Shown: positions 21,726-31,337 of the stretch, piece after piece
Layout of the letters: the number at the start of each line of letters is the position of its first letter
How positions within the stretch are numbered: the stretch's first letter is position 1
DNA from: Laetiporus sulphureus 93-53
Lineage: Eukaryota > Basidiomycota > Agaricomycetes > Polyporales > Laetiporaceae
Assembly: GCF_001632365.1 (NCBI RefSeq)
Contig: NW_024468587.1
Location: forward strand, 1-33,604
DNA: 33,604 nucleotides
Direction: 5' to 3'
Notes under the pieces: generated by a model
Seen by the model: only the letters and a program-made list of their open reading frames with translations
The model's database searches: none
What the model was told of the DNA's origin: nothing
Program-made: the position numbers and the translations under genes

Positions 21726-23005
21726 ATGGCACAGCAGAAGGCTCTTCTCCTCATGTCCAAGCAGGGCCCGTTTGCCGTTGGGACAGTACCCATACCGAAG
21801 CCTGGCCCAGGAGAAATCCTGGTCAGAGTTGATGCCACGGGACTGAATCCAGTCGATTGGAAAATCCAAACATACGGAGTCTTTATTGAGAAGTTTCCGG
21901 CTGTGCTGGGCCTTGACATTGCGGGCACGGTGGAGGAGCTCGGCGAAGGTGTTACCGGCTTTGCCCAAGGCGACAGAGTGTATGTCCCCCGCTGTGTAAC
22001 TCGTGAAAAACACCAGCTGATTGGCATACACAGCCTGTCTCAGGGAACGCTTGGGGACAACGAGCGTTCCGCATTCCAGCAGTTCGCTCTGATAAGTGCT
22101 GACCTTACCGCCAAAGTGCGCGATTCCTCGCCACCTGCTGGTCTTATACTGAGCAGAATTGGTCTCTTTGCTAGGTACCGAAGAACATGTTGATAGAGCA
22201 ATTAGCTACCATCCCTCTCGGCTTGTCGACTGCTGCTATCGGCTTGTTCCACTATACCGCCAAAAGTGGAAGCGTTGGCTTGTATCCTCCCTGGGAAGAG
22301 GGTGGCGAAGGCAGGTACGCCGGCAGACCCATCATCATTATGGGCGGCTCGAGCTCTGTCGGCCAGTTTGGTATGCGTGAATTTATCGCCTTCTCAGGGT
22401 ATTCGGGACTTACGTCGGACTGCAGCCATACAGCTAGCCAAGTTTGCCGGCTTCTCTCGTATCATGGCGACCTCTGCTGTCCATCATACGGACTGGCTTA
22501 GAACGCTCGGCGCGACTCACGTTGTCAACCGTCGCCTCGCCCCTGAGGTGGTGCGAGGGGAGATGAAGCGGATGAGCGCTGGACCGGTCGAGGTCATTTT
22601 TGATGCGGTCTCCGAGCCCGACACGCAAAACTTAGCATACGATATGCTGGCACCTGGGGGCGTCCTGCTCATCACGGGCAATCCAGCGGTTGACGAGGCG
22701 AGACTGAGCCAGAGCAATGGCAAGCGGATCGAGCAAGTCTACGGCAACATACACGTCCCCCAGAACCGGGAACTTGCGGTGAGCTTGTTTTCGAAGTTGA
22801 CGCCACTCCTGGAAAAGCGCATTATCAGAGTAAGTGCAGAGCGTGTTTAACCATTCATTTCAAACGTTGACTGACTATTATTGTGTAGTCGAACCGCTTC
22901 AAGGTCGTGCCAGGTGGTCTAGAGGGCATTATCGGCGGACTGGAAGAACTGAAGAAGGGGGTGAGCAACATGAAACTAGTCGCACATCCTCAGGAGGAAT
23001 CATAA
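21726..23005 (+). CDS. Enoyl-reductase-like MDR protein, copy 1 of 5
   Basis: The five exons are 21726-21979, 22034-22115, 22175-22370, 22426-22829 and 22889-23005, giving 350 aa. It belongs to the medium-chain dehydrogenase/reductase superfamily, LovC/ToxD-like branch. It has a GroES-like N-terminal domain with ATGLNPVDWK and [16 protein letters not shown], a hinge, and then a Rossmann domain with the NADPH loop [10 protein letters not shown]. The predicted protein has no cysteine, so no catalytic or structural zinc site. This is the most diverged of copies 1-4: exon 4 is 6 nt longer (SQSNGKR replaces SPSKR), exon 3 begins VPKNMLIEQLATIP, and exon 5 begins SNRFKVVPGG. All frames and splice sites are intact. 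An in-frame upstream ATG (21669) would add 19 residues, but it overlaps the TATA-like box and is probably not transcribed. Confidence 0.9.
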
Positions 23006-24208
23006 AATCAGCAATGCATTCGGAGAAGATCATGCGTGTATTTGGTTTCCGACTATTAGTTATACATGTAGCGCGGGCTATCCGAAGCAGCGAAGTCCTT
23101 CGAGCCTTATTTTATAACGTTCTTCATGATATTCCGGTAAGTGCCCCCAGCCTGGATGACCGATGCTCAGCGCTCGTTGGGTAGTGTCGGGAGGCTCCTC
23201 TACTCTGGATCAACCCGCTCTGCCAGTGGAGCTGATCCGTTTTCTGATACTCCTTTAGCGCTCTTTGCAACAGCAGATCATGCAGCGCAAAGCCGCTTCA
23301 AGAGTCTCAAGAACGCGGCTGAGACAGTAGGCAGATACGGTCTTGCGTTTTGCATTACTAGTGGCTTAGCCCACAATTGTTTCACGTGATCGCACATAGT
23401 CGCGGCGCGCCGCCGACGCGCTTGATGCCTGTCCTGGAACGTCCGACCAACTGCCCTAATCGCGACACAAATCCTGCTCCAGGTCAATGTTGTCCTCGTG
23501 ATATCTCTAAGGAAAAGTTCAGGAACACCAGGCACAGCATGACTACAGGCTTTTAATCTCGTAGCTTGCACTCAGCTGCAGGTAATCAAGTGTAAATCTG
23601 CTGGTGTAGTGTACTGCGCGGGGCCACAGGTTTCCATTGGGCGTACATGTGACCGCCAGCGCCAAACGCTCCTGGCAGGCTCGATCGACTTTGATCTGAT
23701 ATACGACGAGTTATCGCGTTTCAATGTCTGCTAGCATATACCTGTAGTGGTGCAACGCCATTCCAATATCCGCCACTCGTCCCCGCTGTCAATTGCATCG
23801 CGGAATGCGATAGAGCAAGTCCGATTCTCGTGCGTCCGCTCGCCGCTGTTGCTGAGTCATGGCTAGGAGAAGGGGAACGGGGAACGATGTGGATCCTGAT
23901 TGGGATAACGCGCGTGACAGGGGTTCGTGGCTCCAGATCCTTCCATCCTCCTCGCAGAACGACGATGCGAAACAACACGAGACTTTACCGCTGGAACGTA
24001 CAAAGGCACATCACGAAATCGGAGAACGTATATCGCTGCCGAGAAGACGCATGGCGTCAATATGGCGCTGATTATCAATGCTGTCGTGTGTCATCCTAGG
24101 ATGACAGTGTGAGCAAACCTTACGGAAAGACGCATAGGCTCAACCACATAAATAGACCCTGCATGCTTACCTCTCTTCATTCTCTTGACTCCGCATAGCT
24201 CATACACG
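23006..24208. other. Intergenic unit between reductase copies 1 and 2
   Basis: Holds the shared 3' flank (TTTCCGACTATTAGTTATAC near 23045), a block at about 23140-23280 that recurs after copy 2 (partly) and upstream of copy 5, an E-box-like CACGTGATC at 23383-23391, and the promoter-side landmark at 23731. A short ORF at 23141-23389 overlaps the recurring block but is not conserved as a frame between copies. Confidence 0.6.
24147..24155 (+). promoter_or_regulatory. TATA-like box, reductase copy 2
   Basis: CATAAATAG, 54 bp before the ATG at 24209, preceded by the conserved CGGAAAGACGCATAGG element also present in variant form upstream of copies 1, 3 and 4. Confidence 0.55.
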
Positions 24209-25482
24209 ATGGCACAGCAGAAAGCCCTTCTCCTCGCGTCCAAGCAGGGCCCATTTGCCGTTGGGACAGTCCCCATACCGAAGCCTGGCCGAGGAGAAAT
24301 CCTGGTCAGAATTCAGGCGACGGCACTTAATCCAGTCGATTGGAAAATCCAGGCATATGGAATCTTTATCGACAAGTTTCCGGCTGTGCTTGGCACCGAC
24401 ATTGCGGGTACGGTTGAGGAGCTGGGAGAAGGTGTGACCGGCTTCGTCAACGGCGACAGAGTGCATGTCCTTCGCTCTGTGTCTCGTCAAGAACACTGGC
24501 TGATTCGATATGTAGCCTGTCTGAGGGAACGATTGGGGACAGCGAGCGCTCCTCATTCCAGCAGTTCGCTCTGATAAAGGCTGACCTCACCGCTAAGGTG
24601 CGCGATTCCTCGCCACCTGCTGACTTTATAATGAGCAGACTTGGTCTCTTTGGCAGGTGCCGAGCACTGTGTCGCTTGAGGAGGCATCTACTATCCCTGC
24701 CGCTTTAGCAACCGCCGCCATCGGCCTCTTCCAACACAATGCCAAAAGTGGAAGCGTTGGCTTGTATCCTCCCTGGGAAGAGGGCGGCGAAGGGAAGTAC
24801 AGCGGCAAGCCCATCGTCGTTCTGGGCGGCTCGAGCTCTGTTGGCCAGTTCGGTACGCATGAATCCATCGGCTTCTCAGGGGTATCCGGGACTCACGTCG
24901 GACTGCAGCCATCCAGCTAGCCAAGTATGCCGGCTTCTCTCCCATCGTCACGACCGCCTCTCTGCAGAACGCGGAGTGGCTGAAAGAAATTGGCGCGACT
25001 CACGTTGTCGACCGCCACCTCGACTCTCAGGCGGCGTTCGCGGAGGTATCGCGGATCACTTCTGCGCCGATCGAGGTCGTTTACGACGCAATCGGAGAGC
25101 CCGGCACGCAGAACCTAGGATACGATTTCCTGGCACCGGGAGGTGTCCTCCTCATTGTGTTGAGCGAATCGGTTGACAAGGCGAAGTTGAGCCCGAGCAA
25201 GCGGATCGAGCACGTCTACGGAGTCTTAGACATACCTCAGAATCGGGCATTTGGTGCGACTTTGTGCTCGAAGCTGACGGTACTCCTGGAAAATCGGACT
25301 ATCAAGGTAAGTGCAAAGCATGTTTGACCATTCATCGTACGCATTGACTGACTATGATTGTGTAGCCGAACCGCGTCAAAGTCCTGCCAAATGGTCTAGA
25401 TGGCATTATCGGTGGACTGGAAGAGCTGAAGGAGGGGGTGAGCAACGTAAAGCTAGTCGCACATCCCCAGGAGGAAGTGTAA
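24209..25482 (+). CDS. Enoyl-reductase-like MDR protein, copy 2 of 5
   Basis: Exons are 24209-24462, 24516-24597, 24657-24852, 24909-25306 and 25366-25482, 348 aa. The first intron needs a GC donor: where the other copies have GT|GTATGT or GT|GTGCGT, this one reads GT|GCATGT, and its acceptor region is also altered (ATATGTAG). Spliced there, the frame stays open ([18 protein letters not shown]). An alternative in-frame splice, using the GT two bases earlier (24461) and the AG at 24524-24525, would delete four residues. The hinge reads PAALATAA instead of PLGLATAA, and a loop near the cofactor domain reads DAIGEPGTQNLGYDF. It has a single cysteine (ATLCSK). Otherwise intact; efficiency of intron 1 splicing is the open question. 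Confidence 0.85.
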
Positions 25483-26708
25483 AATCATGCATGTATTTGG
25501 TTTCCGACTATTAGTTGTACATGTAGCGTGAGCTATCGGAAGCAGCGAAGTCCCTCGAGCTTCGAGCCTTATTCCATAACGTCCTTCATGTCATTTGGAG
25601 CCTAGCAGTACTACGTTTATTGATGGATTTGGCCACGCATTATTAGAATTTTCCAAAATGGTCTGCGCGACATTCGAGCCAATCCCCGTCGCTCTGGAGT
25701 TGATCCGTTTTCTGATACTCGTTCAACGATCAAGGCAGGTGTCTTGCGTGAGCTCACCATTTTGCATCGTGAGTGGCTTAGCCCACAATGGCCACCCGCT
25801 TCCCTCGACGATGCATGCGATGATAAGTATAGTCTATACTACAACGTTTACTCACGACACACGCCGTGCTCCAGATTAATATTGACCTCTATCTGCAAGC
25901 TTGATTGTGCTTAAATTCACTATATAGCGCGACGCAACACAGTATAGCGACTGGTAACAATAAGAGTGCAATCCTGACTTGCAGATGACTCGTGATGCCT
26001 CTGAGGAAAAGTACAGGAATGTGAGGAATAGCATGACTACAAGCTTTCAATCTCGTAGCTGGCAAGCGCAATGTGCCGCGCGGGGCCACAGGGAAATGGA
26101 TACCACCAGCGCCAAACGCTGGCAGGTTCAACGATGTTTGATCTATACAACGATGTATCCCGATTCAACGTCTGCTAGCATATTCTTGTCACGCTCAACT
26201 GTGGTGCAACACCATCGAAATATCCGCTACTCGTCCCCGCTGTCAACTACATCGTGGAATGCGATAGAGCAATCCTGTGGTTCTCTTGCGTCCGCCCGCC
26301 GCTGTTGCTGAGTCATAGCCCGGGGAAGGGAGAACGGAGAATGACGTGGATCATGATTGAAATAACGCGTAGTTGAGAGGATAAGGGGCGCATGACGCAA
26401 GTTGATGACTCCAGATGCTTCCATCCTCCTCACAAAAGAACGATGCGAAAGGACACGAGACTTTACCGCTGGGATGTACAAAGGCACTTATTCTAATGAG
26501 CCCAGAGGTCGCGCAATCGGAGAACATATTCAGTTAACTACATACCCGAGATGTCGTATGACGTCAGTACGGCGCTGGATGTCGATCATCTTGTCATCAT
26601 AGATGAATGTGTAAGCAAACTCACGGAAAGGCGGATAGGTCCCACAGCATAAATAGACACTGCGCAGGTGCGTCTCTTCATCCTCTCGTTTCGCAAAGCT
26701 CATACACG
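25483..26708. other. Intergenic unit between reductase copies 2 and 3
   Basis: Contains the same ordered blocks as the previous unit: 3' flank near 25495-25530, GGAGTTGATCCGTTTTCTGA near 25695, GTGGCTTAGCCCACAA near 25780, landmark CTAGCATATTCTTGT at 26175 and GCGATAGAGCAATCCTG near 26260. The CACGTGATC box is missing here. No gene. Confidence 0.6.
26648..26656 (+). promoter_or_regulatory. TATA-like box, reductase copy 3
   Basis: CATAAATAG, 53 bp before the ATG at 26709, preceded by CGGAAAGGCGGATAGGTCCC. Confidence 0.55.
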
Positions 26709-27977
26709 ATGGCACAGCAGAAAGCCCTTCTCCTCACATCCAAGCAGGGCCCGTTTGCCGTTGGGACAGTACCCATACCGAAGCCTGGCCGAGGAGAAAT
26801 CCTGGTCAGCATTCAGGCCACTGCACTTAATCCAGTCGATTGGAAAATCCAAGCATACGGATTTGGTATCGAGAAATTCCCAGCTGTGCTCGGTGCCGAC
26901 ATTGCGGGTACAGTGGAGGAGCTGGGAGAAGGTGTGATTGACTTCGTCAAAGGTGACAGAGTGTATGTCCCCCGCTGTGTAGTTAAAAAACACCAGCTGA
27001 TTGGCATACACAGTCTGTCTCAGGGAACGTTTGGGGACAGCGAGCGCTCCTCATTCCAGCAGTTCGCTCTGGTCAACGCTGACGTTACCGCTAAGGTGCG
27101 CGATTCCTGGTCACCTGCTGGTCTTTTACTGAATAGAGTGCAATTCTCTTTGGCAGGTGCCGAGCAATGTGTCGCTTGAGGAGGCATCCACCATCCCTCT
27201 CGGCTTAGCAACCGCCGCCATCGGCTTGTTCCAGCACACCGCTCAAAGTGGAAGCGTTGGCTTGTATCCTCCCTGGGAAGAGGGCGGTGAAGGAAAGTAC
27301 AGCGACAAGCCCATCGTCGTTCTGGGTGGCTCGAGTTCTGTTGGCCAGTATGGTATGCGTGAATCCATCGCCTTTGAAGAGAATCCGGACTTACGTCGGA
27401 CTGCAGCCATCCAGCTAGCCAAGTATGCCGGCTTCTCTCCCATCATCACGACCGCCTCTCTGCAGAACGCAGAGTGGCTGAGAGACATCGGCGCGACTCA
27501 CGTTGTCGACCGTCACCTCGACTCTCAGGCGGCATTCGCAGAGGTGTCGCGCATTACTTCTGCGCCGATCGAGGTCGTTTACGATGCGATCGCGGAGCCC
27601 GACACGCAGAACCTAGGATACGATCTTCTGGCACCGGGGGGCGTCCTCCTCATCACGCTCGACGAAGCGGTTGACAAGGAGAAGCTGAGCCCGAGCAAGC
27701 GGATCGAGCACGTCTATGGAAATGTAAACATACCTCAGAACCGGCCATTTGGTGCGAGTTTGTACTCGAAGCTGACGGTACTCCTGGAAAAGCGCGTTAT
27801 CAGGGTAAGTGCAGAGCGTGTTTGCTCGTTCATCTTACACGTTGACTGACTATGATTGTGTAGCCGAACCGTGTCAAAGTCCTGCCAAACGGTCTAGAGG
27901 GCATAATCGGTGGACTGGAGGAACTGAAGGAGGGGGTTAGCAACGTGAAGTTAGTCGCACATCCCCAGGAATCGTAA
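26709..27977 (+). CDS. Enoyl-reductase-like MDR protein, copy 3 of 5
   Basis: Exons are 26709-26962, 27014-27095, 27157-27352, 27407-27804 and 27864-27977, 347 aa; used here as the reference copy. The substrate/GroES-like domain covers residues ~1-115 with [10 protein letters not shown] (38-46), [12 protein letters not shown] (64-75) and GDRV (82-85). The cofactor domain carries [15 protein letters not shown] (146-160) and the NADPH loop GGSSSVGQY (169-177). The C-terminal segment returns to the N-terminal domain ([14 protein letters not shown]). No cysteine anywhere. All four introns are GT-AG. Intron 3 (27353-27406) is exactly 54 bp with no stop, unlike its 55-56-bp counterparts, so unspliced message would encode an 18-residue insertion directly after the cofactor loop. 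The spliced form is favoured because it restores the family sequence VGQYAIQLAK. Confidence 0.92.
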
Positions 27978-28195
27978 AATCAGAAAGAGCTTGCATTCGG
28001 AGAAGATCATGCGTATATTTTGTTTCCGACTATTAGTTGTACTTGTAGCGCGAGCATCGGAAGCAGTGAAGTCCTTTGTGTCTTATTTTAGAACGTTCTT
28101 CATGTCATTTGGAACCTGGAAGTACTACGTCTAGTGATGGGTTAAACCACACATTACCAGAATTCCAAAATGGTCTGCCCGACATTTGAGCCTCT

Positions 28196-28282
28196 CACGG
28201 CAGACATGATGCGATTTTATCAATGTGGGAAATTGTGTGTGAATGTCGACTGATTTCTTACACATGCGACAAATACTTGCAA
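28196..28282 (-). mobile_element. Truncated copy of the MITE-like element
   Basis: The sequence beginning CACGGCAGACATGATGCGAT matches the reverse complement of 1219-1305 almost base for base through TTACACATGC and TTGCAAC, with only a handful of differences. The other terminus and the centre are absent. It is flanked on the left by duplicated-unit sequence (CGACATTTGAGCC) and on the right by CTTAGCC, which belongs to the unit, so it inserted after or during the tandem duplication. Confidence 0.75.
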
Positions 28283-29213
28283 CTTAGCCTAACACTGTTC
28301 CACGTGAGTACCCTGACGCGCTTGTGGCTGATGTTGATGCCCTTGCCGTCCACCAACTGCCCCGCGCTTCCCCGTCAGATGTAGATGCAAGATGTATGCG
28401 ATGGTAAGTATAGACTGTACTAAAATACTTGCTCACGACACACGTCGCGCTCTAGGTTATCGGTCATCTGCAAGCTTGATTGTGCTAAATTCGCTATATG
28501 ATAGTGCGATATAGCACAATGTAGCCGCTGATAACAATAGTAGCACAATCCTGACTTGCAGGTGGCCTCGTGATACCTCTAAGGAAAAGATCAGGAATAC
28601 GAGGCGCAGCACGACTTCAAGCGTTCAATCTCGTAGCCTACGCTCAGCAGCTGGTAATCGAATATACATCTGCTAACGCAGCATGCCGCGCTAAAACCCG
28701 GGTCACAGGCTTCCAGTTGGCGCATATACCGCCAGCGCCATTGGTAGACCTATACGATGATCCATCGCTCCTCAACGTATGTCTGCTAGCATATACCTGC
28801 CACGCCAAGTGGTGCAACATCATTCAAATATCAGCCACTCGTCCTCGCTGTCAACTGCATCGCGGAATGCGATAGAGCAATCCTGTAGTTCTCTTGCGTC
28901 CGCCCAATGCTGTTGCTGAGTCATAGCTCGGAGAAGGAGGATGATGCAGATCCTGATTGAGATAATGCGTAGTTGGGAGGATAAGGAGCGCATGACACAG
29001 GTTCTTACAGAATGACGGTGCGAAACAACACGAGACTTTGCCGCTGGGACGGACAAAGGCACTTACTCTAATGAGTCGAGAGGCCACGCAATCGGAAAAC
29101 GTATCGAGTTGCCCGAGATGTCGTATGGCGTCAGTACGGCGCTGCATGTCGATCATCTTGTCATCCTAGATGAACGCGTAAGCAAACTCACGGAAAGGCG
29201 GATAGGTCCCACA

Positions 29214-29223
29214 ACAGAAATAG
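29214..29223 (+). promoter_or_regulatory. Degenerate TATA-like position, reductase copy 4
   Basis: ACAGAAATAG stands where copies 2 and 3 have GCATAAATAG or ACATAAATAG. The T-to-G change breaks the TATA-like core 54 bp before the ATG at 29277. Confidence 0.4.
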
Positions 29224-29276
29224 ACCCTGCGTAGGAGCCTCTCTTTGTCCTCTCGATTTCGCGAAGCTCATACACA

Positions 29277-30548
29277 ATGGCACAGCAGAAAGCCCTTCTC
29301 CTCACATCCAAGCAAGGCCCGTTTGCCGTTGGGACAGTACCCATACCGAAGCCTGGCCCAGGAGAAATCCTTGTCAGAATTCAGGCCACTGCACTTAATC
29401 CAGTAGATTGGAAAATCCAAGCATACGGATTCCGTATCGAGAATTTTCCGGCTGTGCTCGGCGGTGACATTGCGGGCACGGTGGAGGAGCTGGGCGAAGG
29501 TGTGACCGGCTTTGTCAAAGGCGACAGAGTGTATGTCTCTCGCTGTATAGTTCGTGAAACACACTAGCTGATTAGCGGCCCACAGGTTGTCTCAGGGAAC
29601 GATTGGTGACAGCGAGCGCGCCTCATTCAAGCAGTTTGCTCTGATAAACGCTGAAGTTACAGCTAAGGTGCGCGCTTCATTGCCGCCTGCTGACCATATA
29701 CTGAACAGAGTTGATGTCTTTGCCAGGTACCGAGCAACGTGTCGCTTGAGCAGGCATCTACCATTCCTCTCGGCTTAGCAACCGCCGCCGTCGGCTTGTT
29801 CCAACACAATGCGAAAAGTGGAAGCGTTGGCTTGTATCCTCCCTGGGAAGAGGGCGGCGAAGGAAAGTACAGCGGCAAGCCCATCGTCGTTCTGGGCGGC
29901 TCGAGTTCAGTTGGCCAGTATGGTACGCGTGAATCCATCGCTTTTCAGGGGTATCCGGGACTTACGTCGGACTGCAGCCATCCAGCTAGCCAAGTATGCA
30001 GGCTTCTCTCCCATCATCACGACCGCCTCTCTGCAGAACACGGAGTGGCTGAAAGAGATCGGCGCGACTCACGTTGTCGATCGCCACCTCGACTCGCAGG
30101 CGGCGTTCGCGGAGGTGTCGCGGATCGCTTCTGAGCCGATCGAGGTCGTTTACGACGCGATCTCCGAGCCCAACACGCAGAACCTAGGATACGATCTCCT
30201 GGCACCAGGAGGCGTCCTCCTCATCACGCTCAACGAAGCGGTTGACAAGGCGAAGCTGAGCCCGAGCAAGCGGATCGAGCACGTCCACGGAAACGTAAAC
30301 CTATCTCATAACCGGCCATTTGGTGCGAGTTTGTACTCGAAGCTGACGGCACTCCTGGAAAAGCGCGTTGTCAGGGTAAGCGCAGAGCGTGTTTGGCCAT
30401 TCATTCAACACCTCGACTGACTGTGATTGTGTAGCCGAACCGTGTCAAAGTCCTGCCAAACGGTCTAGAGGGCATTATCGGCGGACTGGAAGAACTGAAG
30501 AAGGGGGTGAGCAACGTGAAGTTAGTCGCACATCCCCAGAAATCGTAA
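29277..30548 (+). CDS. Enoyl-reductase-like MDR protein, copy 4 of 5
   Basis: Exons are 29277-29530, 29586-29667, 29727-29922, 29978-30375 and 30435-30548, 347 aa, the same exon lengths as copy 3. Closest to copy 3 by eye, with scattered replacements ([26 protein letters not shown]). Motifs [22 protein letters not shown] and GGSSSVGQY are kept and there is no cysteine. All splice sites are GT-AG; intron 1 (29531-29585) contains an in-frame TAG so it must be removed. The only visible promoter difference is the damaged TATA-like position, so expression may be altered while the protein stays intact. Confidence 0.92.
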
Positions 30549-31337
30549 AACGAGAAAGAACCTGTATTCGGAGAAGACCATGCGAATATTTTGTTTCCGA
30601 CTATTAGTTGTACATGTAGCGCGAGCATAGGAAGCAGTCAAGTCCTTCGAGCCTTATATTTTAGCGTTCTTGATGTCAAATGAACCCATGTCTAGCACAT
30701 TAGCTCTGATTGATTTGGCCACACATTACCAGAATTGCTGCCGGCAGGTGGCCAGCCTGGATGAACGGCGCTCAGCGCTCATTAATCATTGGGCAGTGTC
30801 GTCAACTACGACGACTTTGAGCCTCTGGATCCCGATCCACAGCCCCCTCTCTCTGGAGTTAATCCGTTTCTGCAAATCTTTCAACGTTCCTTGCAACAAG
30901 TAGACAGCACTCGCTTGCTCGTGCACAACTGCCACAACTCTCTGTCCGAAGTATGCCGAATCCTTTATACAACGATCTTCCCTGGAGGTGGAGCCGTTGA
31001 GGTGCAGATGAGGCGGAGGCAAGATCGTGCGCGGTTCCAGATCGTTCTATCCACCCGGGAGGAGCGCATGAGTTCGCCAGGCTAGACCGCTGCGGCCGAC
31101 CAAGACGTACCAAGCCTGCAATCTAGCACCCGACAGGGGAGCTGGAACTCCGCTTTCAATTCGCCCGCACCGGCGGACAAATGTCATATAGCGTCAGTGC
31201 GATGCTGTACGGCTGCATTCCCCCTGGCTGGATATGCCCCAGCACGGTCCACAGCGAGCTATGGGCCATCGCATATAAGGTCTCCCCGAACATATACCCC
31301 CCTTTCCACAGCATCTTCATCGCGAAACGCAACCATC
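30549..31337. other. Intergenic region before reductase copy 5
   Basis: Starts with the 3' flank common to copies 1-4 (TTTCCGACTATTAGTTGTAC at 30593), then a block at about 30745-30900 homologous to 23140-23280, and then sequence not seen elsewhere in the array. Overlapping ORFs at 30670-30903 and 30789-31085 read partly protein-like strings (YDDFEPLDPDPQPPLSG), but neither frame is conserved in the homologous block after copy 1, so no gene is called. Confidence 0.5.
31272..31280 (+). promoter_or_regulatory. TATA-like box, reductase copy 5
   Basis: CATATAAGG, 58 bp before the ATG at 31338; unrelated in flanks to the boxes of copies 1-4 but at the same distance. Confidence 0.5.

Larger units (their letters stand above)
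27978..29276. other. Intergenic unit between reductase copies 3 and 4
   Basis: Same block order as the other units, interrupted by a truncated MITE end at 28196-28282 that is not seen in the sister units. An E-box CACGTG lies at 28301-28306 and the landmark CTAGCATATACCTGC at 28786. No gene is seen; the ORF at 28570-28875 starts without an ATG and is not conserved in the other units. Confidence 0.6.
21089..31337 (+). repeat. Tandem segmental duplication, ~2.4-2.6 kb units carrying one reductase gene each
   Basis: The landmark CTAGCATATACCTGT (or a variant) recurs at 21089, 23731, 26175 and 28786, giving unit lengths of 2642, 2444 and 2611. In each unit it is followed by CTCGTCC(T/C)CGCTGTCAA and GCGATAGAGCAA-like strings, then a Cys-less reductase gene, and then a shared 3' flank containing TTTCCGACTATTAGTT (near 23045, 25500, 28021 and 30595). 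The duplication therefore includes promoter, gene and 3' flank. The fifth gene lacks the upstream landmark; its upstream region instead contains a copy of the block that follows genes 1 and 2 (GCCTGGATGA...CAGCGCTC, GGAGTTAATCCGTTT). Confidence 0.85.

Noticed and set aside
26961..27023. Alternative intron 1 for the reductases (donor two bases upstream, acceptor at CTCAG ten bases downstream)
   Set aside because: Also in frame, but it deletes VLSQ, which aligns with the V-x-x-QG segment expected in the family; the GTATGT donor with CACAG acceptor fits better.
30789..31085. 98-aa plus-strand ORF upstream of reductase copy 5
   Set aside because: Partly protein-like, but it starts in the non-conserved frame of a repeated block and no homologous frame survives after copy 1; reported only as a possible relic.
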